Source: Nematopogon swammerdamellus (taxonomy: Eukaryota > Arthropoda > Insecta > Lepidoptera > Adelidae). Taken from it: a stretch of 64,000 bases of DNA. The notes under the pieces were generated by a model. That model was not told the DNA's origin. It was given only the letters and a program-made list of their open reading frames with translations, and did not search any database. Each line of letters starts with the position of its first letter. Within the stretch, counting starts at the first letter, position 1. Location of the stretch: the NCBI GenBank assembly GCA_946902875.1, contig OX336355.1:9073347-9137346 (forward strand). Direction: 5' to 3'. Shown in pieces: positions 33,472 to 44,016 of this stretch. The position numbers and the translations under genes are program-made.

Positions 33472-33489
33472 TGTTTGATTGTTTTATGT

Positions 33490-33522
33490 TACAAGCTTTG
33501 CCGGCGGCATCGCTCGCGTGAA
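33490..33522 (-). mobile_element. Helitron 3' end, reversed and decayed
   Basis: 'aagctttgccggcggcatcgctcgcgtga' resembles the reversed terminal hairpin. Confidence 0.45.
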
Positions 33523-33550
33523 GCTCGGTTTGTCTGTCAGCCAGTCAGTC

Positions 33551-33770
33551 AGCGTGTATGCGTCCACTGCTGGAGATACGCCTCACCAATTTTCCTCTAG
33601 TCCTCCCAGCCTTCAGCGGTAAGGAACCGCTGCTTTCCCCTGACGTAATTGATGTCGTCGTCCCACCTGGCGAGTGGTCTTCCCACACTCCGTTTTCCTG
33701 ACCAAGGCCGCCAGTGTAGGACATGGTTAATCCACCGCTCGTCGTCTCTTCGGCTAACGTTTGATAACAC
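33551..33770 (-). pseudogene. RTE-type LINE C-terminal coding fragment
   Basis: The minus strand reads RRDDERWINHVLHWRPW, then GKRSVGRPLARWDDD, the same region as the fragment at 27585 but extending further downstream. Stops and truncation show it is dead. Confidence 0.7.
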
Positions 33771-33899
33771 CGCCTATATTCATTTTTCCCTCGAAGTGTT
33801 TAAGGATAACAAACAAACATACACGCAGACAAAAGACATCATTTGACAAAGGCTCTTTACACCTGATTCACTTAATTAATAAGTCTTTGTAGTCAGAAC

Positions 33900-34140
33900 T
33901 CTCAGCAAAATTGTTAATCTTGCTCTCAAGCTGTGTTTTAGATGGACTATGGGCGGTGTTATTATGTGGCTAGTCACTAAATACTTGTAAAAATATGTTT
34001 AAAAAAAATACCCTGCGAAGTTTCTTGTCGGTTCTTCTTCGTGGGTGTAATCGAACCGGATAGAACAAATTGTGACAAGTTCGAGCGCAGTCTAACTGCC
34101 ATAAGAATGATCAATAAACAATACAATACAATACAATCAA
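33900..34140 (+). repeat. Probable LINE 3' untranslated end
   Basis: 'ccctgcgaagtttcttgtcggttcttctt' and 'tgccataagaatgatcaataaa' followed by 'caatacaatacaatacaat' look like the 3' end of a Jockey- or CR1-like LINE with a short tandem tail. The clade is not certain. Confidence 0.4.
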
Positions 34141-34149
34141 TGCGGTTCC

Positions 34150-34750
34150 CGCAGGGGATCCTCGTCGATGATAAACAATGAAGATGACTATGAAGTGTAA
34201 CGATGGATTTTTGTCTATGCTACTGCGTCCAAATAAAAGTGAGAATAACTATATTCCAGTAAACTTTTATTAAATGCTAGTTTCCGAGACAGTCGCTCAC
34301 GAGGGAGCCACCGTGAACTCTCACTGATGATAAACGAAGAAGATGACGATGAATGAGTAATAATGGATTGTTATCTATGCAGGTAATACGGACACAAAGA
34401 ACCGAGGCACGTCAAGGAAGGAACGACCGAAGGGAAGCACTGACATGGCACCTATTTCACCCGGTGCTATGGGCTGACATCACGGATGTAGTAGGTGATG
34501 TAGCCAACTGTGCCAGTTTCCATAAAAAAAGACGTCGCCGCTGACGGCGTCTCTGGGACAGTCACTCACGGGGGAGCCTACGTGGACGCCCACTGATGAT
34601 GATTGAAAAAGATGACGATGAATGAGTATCAATGGATTGTTGTCTATGCAGGTAGTACGGACATGAGGAACCGAGGAACGTCGCCGCTGTCGGCGTCTCC
34701 GAGACAGTCGCTCACGGGGGAGCCACCGTGGACTCTCACTGATGATGCAG
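34150..34750 (+). repeat. Minisatellite of about 135 bp next to a cyclase exon, with SINE inserted
   Basis: 'gacagtcgctcacg.gggagcc', 'cactgatgat', 'gatgacgatgaatgagta.taatgg' and 'tctatgcaggta.tacggaca' recur from 34289, 34558 and 34693, with a weak copy at 34165. A SINE A fragment (34412-34533) interrupts the first unit between two 'acgtc' words, a likely target duplication. The last unit runs directly into the exon at 34751. Confidence 0.8.
34420..34532 (+). mobile_element. SINE family A, 5'-truncated, nested
   Basis: 'cgaccgaagggaagcactgac' to 'gccagtttccataaaaaaa', inserted in the 135-bp minisatellite. Confidence 0.8.
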
Positions 34751-34799
34751 ATAGACCGGACTTCTCAGCACTCAAGGAAAATATACAGAAGATAAACAA
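34751..34799 (+). CDS. Receptor-type guanylate cyclase, exon at end of kinase-homology domain
   Basis: A 49-base exon after 'gatgatgcag' and before the strong donor GTAAGTA. It encodes RPDFSALKENIQKINK, with a partial codon at each end. R-P-D-F and the following helix are the characteristic end of the kinase-homology domain of receptor guanylate cyclases. Two bases are left over (AA), and the next exon at 41813 supplies the third (A), giving the K that normally opens the coiled-coil linker. The acceptor tract is weak and the exon abuts a minisatellite, so recognition may need help. The exon before it must end one base into a codon; G would give the usual D. The rest of the kinase-homology, transmembrane and ligand-binding parts were not found in this window. 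Confidence 0.75.
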
Positions 34800-35461
34800 G
34801 TAAGTACAATAAAATATAAAATTAGAACTCAAGCAATTAGTAAAGATACATATGGCTTACTGAAGAAAGAAAATGTTCGGCTAAAAGTAGCCATTTTTAT
34901 ACCATTTTATTTTTAAATATAAATATTTTCCATTAATGTCTTCGCTGTATTTTTTTAAAGGTACATGCAAACTTTGTAAATTGTATGTGAGTTTAGAGCT
35001 AAATAAAAATTCAGCTCTTTCCTAGTAACATTCCCTTATTTTCTTTTAGGGGTTCCTTACTCTGATGCCATTTCAAACCATGTAAACATTCTTAGATAAT
35101 GCAATTTTTATTTCACTATTTTCATTTCTTAAAATATTTACATTGCAAAACGAACTAAAATTGTTGAGATGACTCCGCATAACTTTAAGTAAGTTACTTG
35201 TTTCTTTGTTACGTTGAAATGTTTCCGGAAGCCAGAGATCCTTTTATATACGCCCCAAAACTTTTCCGTTATACCTCTTTTTCTTTTTAAAGTTTTTCAT
35301 TCCTCCTTAAGTCCGTGCATAAAATTCCGGAACGAATTCACAAGATTTCCTCCAAAACTTTGTAATGACCTTGGTTCGTTTCGCTTTTGTGGCTCCGTCT
35401 TCAATCTTCTGAGTTTCCAACAAGTTCGGAGATATGATTGTATCCAGGAGAAATAATCGAT
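34800..35461. other. Cyclase intron, no repeat recognised
   Basis: First part of the 7-kb intron between 34799 and 41813. Unassigned. Confidence 0.5.
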
Positions 35462-35640
35462 GCATACATACATATATCATCACGCTGTATTCCCGGGATA
35501 TCAATCGAGGTAAGCAGAATAGCGGTGCGGTGCTGCAAGAACTCTGGATAATTATTGCAGCACAGCACGGACCACTACGTTTGGAAAATTATGACAAGAC
35601 AATGCAACCTCACGACAAGCAGCAGGGTCATTCAGTGTGT
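35462..35640 (-). repeat. SINE-like family B, partial
   Basis: 'catacatacatatatcatcacgctgtatt' to 'cacagcacggaccactacg' and 'agcagcagg'. Intronic. Confidence 0.75.
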
Positions 35641-36253
35641 AGTACAAGAGAGAAAGAGAGGACATGGGAATTCCTACGACGAGAAGGCTAGACCGGAACT
35701 CGGAAAAGTGATCATATTTCCGCAGACCGAAATACATACGTGCTGAATTTAAAATCCTTCGCTTTGACTTCGACGTAGTCGGATAAAAAGGGTTTGATAC
35801 AACAATATTGATGTACGTCAATATGTAGATATCTTAACCCAATAACATCTTCCTATCATGTTCGATCAAACACAGTGCCTATGTTGACAGCAGATCCGTC
35901 CACTTTATAGCTTTTCCTCTTTACGACAGCGAGAAAATCTAGAGTTTTCTGGAAAATAAAACGCTCAGTCTTATAGCAGTCGGATAACCTTCAGACACTC
36001 ATCGGTTTGAAAGCTTCCGAGCGTTATGCATTCTGGCAATTTCTCTGAAACTTGTTTTCTCATTTCCCCTATTCAATATCTGAGTAACCTTGAATAGTAA
36101 ACAGACAAAAGCAATGCTACTGAAAATATGAACAACTAGACTACCATTATCTTTATCGCAACAAAGAAAGAAATAAATAGGTAGGAAAATCAAACGCGTT
36201 GAAATAATTTCAAACTGATTTTGGAAATATGTAAATATATATTTATTTATGCA
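35641..36253. other. Cyclase intron, unassigned
   Basis: 36112-36170 ('caatgctactgaaaatatgaacaact') is repeated at 39908-39966 beside the second Helitron. Otherwise nothing was assigned. Confidence 0.45.
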
Positions 36254-36664
36254 TGTTTATGTAATCCGGTATGGGCGGCCGAGTCAGGGTACAATCAGCA
36301 ATAAAATATGCACAAACAATATTTGCTCAATCAACATTTTCTACCACAATCCTTTTTGAAGTTTAAGCCCTGTGACAGGTAGACAAGGAGTCCCTTTGTA
36401 TCATTTACTAAAAATAGTAAAGAATATTTCTTTACATGTTTAGGGATTTTTTTATGTAGAGTGGCTGAGTCAGAGGTGCCAAAGCACATGCTCCGAAAAG
36501 CCAATATCACCTACGAGAAGGCAGGTGCCAAGCCGAAGACTTCCCTTTGAATTGCTGGCTAGACTACTGAACTTGACGAGAACACAGCCGATGCTCCTAT
36601 GCGGCCATCTTATCCATAACTCATTGGTACACGCTGACGGGATTCGTATCTTGGACCTCTCGCA
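36254..36664 (-). mobile_element. SINE family C, two fragments
   Basis: 36254-36288 has the 3' end ('gtttatgtaatccggtatggg'). About 160 bp of other sequence follows. 36448-36664 then has a second, longer copy, ending in the head at 'ttggacctctcgcat'. They may be two insertions or one split copy. Confidence 0.7.
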
Positions 36665-37590
36665 TATTCTTTTTAAGCCTTGTTTGTCCCACGCGCTCTG
36701 AAGCGAAAAGATAAACTTCTTCTATCAACATTTTATTACAGTCTTGTTAAAAACAATTTTATTTACACGAAATATATTATTTCAATTTATTTTACTATCA
36801 AATGAATATTTTTAAATGCACGTCTCTCCAAAACTTATAAATAAATTCGTTGCTCCGTTAGTATTCCCAGAAGGCTGAGGCGCCTGGACTTTGTATCTCG
36901 TAAATAATTTGAAGTTTTAATGTAAATAACCCCAGCTGGGAGGGAATTGAATTACAAGGGCTGTTGAAAAGGGGTTCGCTTTCAAAGCCATTGACACAGG
37001 TTAGACTCGCTCAAAGGGGAGCCTAAAACGAGGCATTGTTTATGCCTAGGTCTGTTACGTTTCAATATATCTCCGTCAACGCCCGTCAAGCTAAAAGTTT
37101 ATTTAAATTATTTTACTGATTAATTAACATTTTGTAGAATTAATTAATTATACTGCTTTTGCTAGTAGATACTTTTAAGTTTTAACATTTTCTGAGTCTA
37201 TGTTTGTCTATCTCTTCATTGATAACTCGAATGATTAAAATACGGTTTTCACCATTGCAATCAAAATTGAATACTAAACATATATCATTCATTAGCCGTA
37301 GCAGCCAGTAAGGTCGATTCTGAGTTTAACGTCAAAAGAGCCGCAGACACATTATTTACAAATATAATTTTATCAAACAAAACACGAACTCAAATTCTCA
37401 ATAAAACTATACGAAACTATGTTGTCATTTCAATACGAAGCTGTTATTGTACACTAGAATGAACAGTGTTTAATTAAAGCCTATTTGAAGATTCCGTCTC
37501 GGTGGATTTGTTCACACCAGGAGCTTCGTATACAGGAAACAGGAAGACCCAGTTCGACAGCATAATATTACCATCAAGTGATTCATCAAA
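36665..37590. other. Cyclase intron, unassigned
   Basis: No exon or repeat recognised before the second Helitron. Confidence 0.4.
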
Positions 37591-39890
37591 TCTATACATA
37601 TAATAAAATCGTAGAGGTAAGAAAGTCTGTACATTGAATGTATTCGGAAAAAAACTAACCAGGGTGGCTTAAAATGAGATACTGAACATGTTAGAACAGT
37701 TTTTAAAATTTTTGTTTGTTTGTTTGTTTGTCTGTACGCGCATCACGCAAAAACCACTGAACGGAATTAGACGAAACTTTGTATAGTGGCAGTTTATATG
37801 CCGGGTTAACATAATACGTAAAAAAAATAACAAAAATAAAAAAAAATTACAATTACAAACATTATTGCGCGTTTAAAATCACGTAGTCCAAAGTAGATAA
37901 TTATATCTTGAGAACTGGCAGCAAATACAATTTGAATAAAATATTCATTCGAAATTTAAAAATAAGTAGATACAACGAAAATGACAGTTCTTCTTTTTTA
38001 TAACTTGAACACAATAGTCTATACATATTATCTATTCTTTCTATACATATCATAAAATCGTAAATGCAAAAATGTCTATTTGTACGCGCATCTCGCAAAA
38101 ACCACTGAACGGAATTTGACGAAACTTTTTATAGTGACAGTGTATATCCCGGATGAACATAATAATTAAAAAATATAATAAAAATCACGTAATCCAAAGT
38201 AAAGGTAAAAAACAATTTTAAATGTCATGTTGACAACGGAGAACTGTCATCTCGACGTGAGCTGGCCGGTGACAAATTGTTCGATAAATAAAAATAATAA
38301 TTGAAAGTCGAAGTTATGTCGCTGTCATTGGTGCAATAAAATTTATATATCTGTTGCCGCGGCTTCGCTCGCGTGAAATTCGTATTTAAAAAAAAGAAAG
38401 TAAGTAACTAAAAGCGGGCCCGAAGGCGGATCTGCGCTCACGTAAACGATATTCTTTCTCGATGAAAGTAACTAAGGGCGAGGCGGAATGCGGAGCTGAG
38501 TTCAGGAAGAAGAAAAACATTCTTGAAGAAAGTAAGTAACTAAGGGCGAGGCCGAAGGCCGAGCTCTATTCTGGAAGACCATAAACCTTCTCGAAGAAAG
38601 TAAGTAACTATGGGCGAGGCCGCAGGCCGAGCTGCGTTCAGGAAGAAGCTAAACCATCTTGAAGAAAGTAAGTAACTAAGGCGAGGCCGAAGGCCGAGCT
38701 ACGTTCGGATAATTGAAAAACCATCTCGAAGAAAGCAAGTAACTAAGGGCGAGGCCGAAGGCCGAGCTGAGTTCAGGAAGAAGCTAAACCATCTTGAAGA
38801 AAGTAAGCAACTAAGGCGAGGCCGAAGGCCGAGCTACGTTCTGACAAATGATAAACCATCTCGAAGAAAGCAAGTAACTAAGGGCGAGGCTGAAGGCCGA
38901 GCTGCGTTCAGGAAGAAGCTAAACCATCTCGAATAAAGTTAATTAATATTAAGATTGAGTTAATTTAATTTCAATTTTATTATAAAGTCCACGCTTCTAA
39001 CGGCAAATATACCGTGCATCCTAGAACCTCGCGGTTATTCCCGGCTGGATGGCAAGAGGCCCGATGCTATCACCTTAGTGCCATGGACTAAGGGTAGTTC
39101 TTTGATGTGGGACGCCACTTTTGTTCTCACATTGGCTCCAAGTCACGTTAGGACATCTTCAAGAGCGGCTGGCGCGGCCGAGGCTAGGGCGGAGAGCCTC
39201 AAACGCAGCAAATATAGAAATATAATTCAAGATTTCGAATTTGTTGCGTTTGCGGTTGAAAACCTCGGTCCGTGGAGCAGTGAAGCCAAAAGAGGCTTGA
39301 GCTGGTTGACGCAACTGGTGTCCCGCCATCAAGGGCTTATGTACTTCATTCAAAGGGTAAGCCTTGCCATCCAGCGGGGTAATGCCGCAAGTGCTCTAAG
39401 AACATTTGAAAATGCCCGTTTTGATAGTTATTTTAATGTTTGTTAGGTAGGTTTAATTCTTTAGTTATTAATTAATATTACTTTTTTATTTTTATGAAAT
39501 AAATAGATCGAGTAAACGATATTATATTCTATCGAAGAAAGGAAGTCTTTAAGGGCGAGGCCCGAAGGCGGAAGAGGGTTTTTGGTTTACCTGAACGCAG
39601 CTCGGCCTTCGGCCTCGCACTTAGTTCCTTCCTTTCTTCCAGAAGGTTTATCGTCTTCCTGAACGCAGCTCGGCCTTCGGCCTCGCCCTTACTTACTTCC
39701 TTTATTTGAGAAAGATTTATCGTTTACCTGAAAGCAGCTCGGCCTTCGGCCTCGCCCTTAGTTAGTTACTTTCTTTAAGAAGATTTATCGATTACCTGAA
39801 CGCAGCTCGGCCTTCGGCCTCGCCCTTAGTTACTTACATTCTTCTTTGGAATTACGAATTTCACGCGAGCGGAGCCGCGGGCTCAGCTAG
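37591..39890 (+). mobile_element. Non-autonomous Helitron, copy 2, 2300 bp
   Basis: Same termini, array arms and captured frame as copy 1 at 30566-32866. The only difference I found is one A fewer in an A-run near 37847. The flanks differ (left 'attcatcaaa', right 'tttataaata'), so this is a separate insertion between A and T and not an assembly duplicate. It lies in a cyclase intron in the same orientation as the gene. Confidence 0.9.
39078..39446 (+). pseudogene. Retroelement-derived frame captured in Helitron copy 2
   Basis: Encodes the same 122-codon frame as at 32054, including IQRVSLAIQRGNAAS. See that entry for interpretation. Confidence 0.6.
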
Positions 39891-39994
39891 TTTATAAATA
39901 AATAATATTTCAGCAATGCTACTGGAAATATGAACAACTGGACTAACATTATCTTCATCACAACAATGAAAACGGTGATCAAGAAGCTTTCCAC

Positions 39995-40343
39995 TATCCT
40001 GTTGAGTTTTTGAACTCTCTTAACCCGTCCGGTCTACCCATTAACCAGCTCAATCTACAAGACGGCGCACAAATAATTTTAGTTAGAATTTTAAACCAAC
40101 CTAAGCTGTGTAATGGGACTCGCCTAAAAGTAGACAGTCTGAAAAAAATTATAATCGAAGCAACTATCTTCACAGGTTGTGCCACCGGAGCAAAAGGTTA
40201 TAATTCCTCGGATCCCAATGATACCTTCAGATGTGCCATTTCAATTTAAACGTTTGTCATTCCCCGTTCGAGTCGGTTTTAGGATGACCATAAATAAGGT
40301 ACAAGGGCAAACTCTGTGCGGTGTGGACCTGCTCGATGGGTGA
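39995..40343 (+). pseudogene. Helitron helicase remnant, C-terminal
   Basis: One frame reads YPVEFLNSLNPSGLP, then a stretch with KLCNGTRL and IEATIFTGCATG, up to a stop at 40249. In a shifted frame the text continues IPSDVPFQFKRLSFPV, then MTINKVQGQTL. These are consecutive blocks of the PIF1-like helicase of Helitron Rep-helicase proteins, with N-K-x-Q-G-Q-T the last helicase motif. At least one frameshift (about 40200-40230) and stops disable it, and the Rep part is not seen. It starts about 105 bp after the end of Helitron copy 2 and is an older, independent relic of an autonomous Helitron. Confidence 0.8.
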
Positions 40344-40407
40344 ATACTTCGATTAAGAACAGCAACGTCGTGGCCTGCTCCCGAGTGAGCTCCGCACGCA
40401 ACCTCTA

Positions 40408-40632
40408 CTTTTTTTTTATGAAAACTGACACGGTTGGCTACATCACCTACAGCATCCGTGATGTCAGCCCATAACACCGGGTGAACTAGGTGCCATGTCA
40501 GTGCTTCCCTTCGGTCCTGCCGGCTACACTGAACTGGACGGAAAACACAAACTATTTATATAGCGGTTTCGACCGACCTTTCATTCAGTGCGGTGGTATC
40601 AACCCGGGCGGGTCAAAACCCTACCACCTAGT
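40408..40632 (-). mobile_element. SINE family A, 3' half
   Basis: 'tttttttttatgaaaactgacacgg' to 'ccctaccacctagtaatataag'. The head is missing. Intronic. Confidence 0.85.
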
Positions 40633-40662
40633 AATATAAGAAGTTAAATTAAGTTTAGGCTC

Positions 40663-41432
40663 GTTGGATTTGTCTTCGCAAGTACTCTAGTCATATGTTA
40701 TTTCCAGGGTCCTGATGATGGAGCCGGAAGAAAGCCATAGGAACTCCTAAACTACACATGATAAATCCACCATATTTGGGCTCGTTGGATATAGGAATAT
40801 AAGAATATAGGTTAGGTTAGAAGATGCGTCGCATTGAAAATGAATTCAACAAAATAAAAAAAAAATTACATTTATATATTTTTTATTATTTTTCAAAAAC
40901 ACAAGCAGTTAAAAAAATGTAAACTAAAATTTTGACAGAAAAAGAGATAAGCTTGACATTATGTCTAACTAAAGTAACAAATTAATAAATATCAAATATA
41001 AAAATATAATATAAGGATATAGAAGACAAGAATATAGGTTAGGTTAGAAGATGCGTCGCGTAGCGACGCATCTTCTAACCTATCCTATATTCCTATATCC
41101 AACGAGCCCAAATATGGTGGATTTATCATGTGTAGTTTAGGAGTTCCTGTGGCTTCCTTCCGACTCCCTCATCAGGACCCTGGAAATAACATATGACTAG
41201 AGTACTTGCGAAGACAAATCCAACGAGCCAAAACACGATGGGTTTATCATATGTAGTTTAGCCATAGGAATATGGCTTCCTTCCGGCTCCATCATCAGAA
41301 CCCAACTAACCTTTTCCTTATCCCGACCTTGTCGTGTCGCTCAGCGACAATATTTTTTCGAATTCCGTAGATTCATTTTCAATGTGCTCGATAGTCGTGT
41401 AAGGCACGAAATCTGTGAATTTTTTATGAAAA
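40663..41432. repeat. Family I repeat, inverted pair
   Basis: 40672-40835 ('ctcgttggatttgtcttcgc' to 'ggttaggttagaagatgcgtcgc') is mirrored by 41063-41225. An AT-rich spacer separates them, and there is a perfect 19-bp hairpin at 41041-41081. The right half continues through a second copy and the family I tail ('gaattccgtagattcatttt') as at 16318. Confidence 0.8.
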
Positions 41433-41775
41433 GCGCGACATGTGACATCTTTTCACTTGTGTTTTCATTTTACGAAGGCACGAGAGGTATGAGGTAGGAA
41501 GTGGTGTGAGACCGCGCGGAGCTTAGTAGGGAACGACTCAGTTCGACGGAGCGACGCGAAGACGTGTAGAACGTGTGTACCGACCTGGCACCGAGTTCGT
41601 TCTTTACTAAGCTCCGCGCGGTCACCTCTCGCACCACTTCGTACCTCATACCCCGCGTGCCTTCGTAAAATGAAAACACTCTACGAGTAGGTGACTTACG
41701 ATGCCCTTGGACATTATGTGATGCACGGGGATTGCGAATGCCATGCCTGACAGGAGCCTTTTCGCGCGCCTTTTG
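41425..41775 (+). repeat. Family J repeat interrupted by a MITE
   Basis: 'atgaaaagcgcgacatgtg' at 41427 and 'gatgcccttggacatt', 'ggggattgcgaatgccatgcc' at 41701-41755 match 29990-30160. The MITE at 41459-41679 splits them. Confidence 0.65.
41459..41679. mobile_element. Long-TIR MITE, 221 bp
   Basis: 'gtgttttcattttacgaagg' through 'accgcgcggagcttagta' is mirrored by 'tactaagctccgcgcggt' through 'ccttcgtaaaatgaaaacac', arms of about 70 bp with mismatches. No clear target duplication. It ends about 130 bp before a cyclase exon. Confidence 0.75.
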
Positions 41776-41812
41776 CAATAGTTGAAATGTTGTGTGATCG
41801 GATCGTCCACAG

Positions 41813-41962
41813 AGACTGCGAGACGTCGACCCGGCTGGACGCGCTGATCGTGCAGGTGGAGCAGTACGCGAACAACCTGGAGGCGCTGGTGGAGGAGAGA
41901 ACGGCCGACTATCTGGAGGAGAAGCGCAAGTGCGAGGAGCTGCTCTACCAGCTCTTACCCAA
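41813..41962 (+). CDS. Receptor-type guanylate cyclase, coiled-coil linker exon
   Basis: Acceptor 'gtccacag', donor 'gtaccggc' after CCCAA. Codes for [15 protein letters not shown], then [15 protein letters not shown], a charged helix and LLYQLLP. This is the signalling-helix/coiled-coil that links the kinase-homology domain to the cyclase domain and sets dimer geometry; [14 protein letters not shown] is highly conserved in animal receptor guanylate cyclases. The M usually found before EQYANN is V here. The exon starts with the third base of a codon left open at 34799 and ends with AA, completed by the A at 44290. Confidence 0.92.
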
Positions 41963-42325
41963 GTACCGGCCGTGCACACATTTTGCTAATATCTACATAT
42001 TTCTCAGATTGAGAAACATAACAATATTGATAGGTCTCCGCGCGCTCCGACTAGATACCGCCCGTGTACGTGTAAAATGCGGCAACAAATACTACGCCGA
42101 AGTCGGCGTACTCGAGCCAGTCTCAATAGGAAAGACTATGGGATCACACACATACTACAACATTTTCTTACACACACTACAATATTGAGTTGCCGCATTC
42201 ACGGAGCTGTTGTTTTAAGGTAGCGCGGTATCTAGTCGGAGCGCGCGGAGACCAATTAATAATCTAAGCGTTTGTCGTATTCTGTGTATTATTTTTTTGT
42301 ATTCTTTGAATTGATAAAAAAAAAT
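41963..42325. other. Cyclase intron containing a 221-bp MITE
   Basis: Positions 42033-42253 carry perfect inverted ends of about 29 bp ('ggtctccgcgcgctccgac') and further inverted sub-terminal words ('atgcggcaac' / 'gttgccgcat'). The remainder is unassigned. Confidence 0.7.
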
Positions 42326-42724
42326 TATTATGTAATCCGGTATGGGTGGCTGAGTTGGAGGGGCTAAAGCGCATGCTCCGACCAGCCAATATCACCTCCG
42401 AAAAGGTAGGTGCCAAACCGGAGACTTCCCTGGATTGCTGGCTATACTGGACTAGAGGAGAACACAACCGAGGCTGCTATGCGGCCATCTTACATCCAGT
42501 ACGCTGGTATCAACCCAGTCGGCTACAATTTGAGCCTACCACCTAGTAAGGGGCAAGGGAAGGGATCTACAGTTTTACACCGGTTCGTAACGGTGAAGCA
42601 GCAGGTGTAAGTATGCACGTAAATTTTTTCGTCAGAAAAAACTCATTGGTACACGCCGACGGGATTCGAACCGCGGACCTCTCGCATGAGAAGCCGATGC
42701 CCAAACCACTCGGCCACCCGCCGC
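42326..42724 (-). mobile_element. SINE family C, full length
   Basis: Intact 3' end ('tatgtaatccggtatgggtggctgag'), body ('ggctacaatttgagcctacc') and tRNA-like head with B box (reversed 'ggattcgaacc') and A box (reversed 'ccactcggcca'). One of the best-preserved copies, in a cyclase intron and antisense to the gene. Confidence 0.88.
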
Positions 42725-43540
42725 ATTTGTAGTTGTGGTTAATTTTTGATAGCTAGTTTTAGTTTCTGTTTTATTTTGTAATTATCTTTAATTGGATTTA
42801 ACTTGATTTGAATACATTAATCAGAAAAAAAAAATTAAGTAATAATATTCATGCTGCAGTATAGCCAGCAAACTGACTAGAGCCCACTACATGACTAGGA
42901 GCTAAGGTGTTTTCATCAGTATCTCATCTCATTTAGTATGTATCTTCTTTTTGGTACTGATGGAATATTCATTTTGATTTATTAATATTTTCAGCAAATA
43001 AACATTTTATGTCTTTCTTTCTTTTCTTATTTCAGCAAGACATTAATTTTGATGATGGGAAAGTCTAAAGATTTTTAAAATGATTACCTACGTAGTTCGT
43101 TAAAAATAGCCAATCACCCCACCTAACCTCTTTCTCCATTATAATTTACTATTTAGAGTTATAAATTAAAAGAACTTTTCTAGAGAATCTAATTATGGAT
43201 CTTTCCTAACAGATTAGCCGCTTAAATTTTCATGATCCCTAGCGGAAGCCTCCTTAATAGGCAGTTTTAAATATTCAATAGCTTTAGGCAGCCTCGAAAT
43301 ATTATAAAAGCCCTTAGATTGAATTTGATCTGAATTGAGTTCCTTACTGTAATACATTTTCACTCGCTTTCACAGATTTTTTATTTAACTCCGTGTTTCG
43401 AAGTGCGACGTTCTTATCAATGTACCTATGTATACTACATTTTAATTAATTAATTACTAATACATGTACGATGTAGTGATCTTTCGAAGATGTACCAGAT
43501 GTACGAAGATGTGTGATCAAGAGATAATTTGGTGGGTCGA
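42725..43540. other. Cyclase intron, unassigned
   Basis: AT-rich. No exon or repeat recognised. Confidence 0.45.
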
Positions 43541-43555
43541 AATAGCATACTTCAT

Positions 43556-43667
43556 TTTTTCAGCATTTTTCCGTCAGCGTGTTTCTATCGCCATTCAGAA
43601 GGGGAATGCTGCATCCGTCCTTGGAACAATGTGTTTGGCCCCTATAGAGGAACTCTTTTATTTATAA
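43556..43667 (+). pseudogene. Retroelement reverse-transcriptase tail, short fragment
   Basis: Reads FRQRVSIAIQKGNAASVLGT, the last block of the frame found in the Helitrons at 32054 and 39078. Surroundings are AT-rich and non-coding. Confidence 0.55.
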
Positions 43668-43942
43668 GTTGTCTTTGATCACATTATTTGTAAATTTCAA
43701 TAAGAATTATATAAAATTTAAGTCTTACAAATAATTAAATGGTAGGAATATATTATTAGTTATTAGTATTGATGTATGTACATTATGTGTATACTTTGAA
43801 TGGTTTTCTAAATGTATACAAATTCATACTTCTTCATTAGATAAATGCAATGCGGAAAATGAAGAGAAGAAGATTATTGGAACTAGATGAAGATACTAAA
43901 GAAGATGTAAGCTACTCGAAAATTTAGAGAGAATACGTCAAC

Positions 43943-44016
43943 GACCCGATGGCGGAATTAGTAACGCCGCCAGCGCGCTCAAGCCGGAATTCCAGGTTCG
44001 AATCCTGGTCGGGACG
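43943..44016 (+). tRNA. tRNA-like sequence, probably pseudogene or SINE seed, Leu-like
   Basis: The ends GACCCGA and TCGGGAC pair with one A-A mismatch. The D arm is 'gcggaattagtaacgc'. The T arm ccagg-TTCGAAT-cctgg is perfect. A-box TGGCGGAATTAG and B-box GGTTCGAATCC are in tRNA spacing, and a T-run follows at 44020-44026, a polymerase III terminator. The central 'gctcaag' recalls a Leu CAA anticodon loop, but no acceptable anticodon stem forms, so a functional tRNA is unlikely. It lies in a cyclase intron, same strand. Confidence 0.5.

Noticed and set aside
32054..39446. Captured Helitron frame as a conserved host gene, because two copies encode the identical protein
   Set aside because: The DNA is identical throughout the element, so identity reflects recent transposition and not selection on the frame.
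41470..41979. 169-codon minus-strand frame
   Set aside because: It is antisense to a clear cyclase exon and runs into the neighbouring MITE. The plus strand has conserved cyclase sequence and splice sites.
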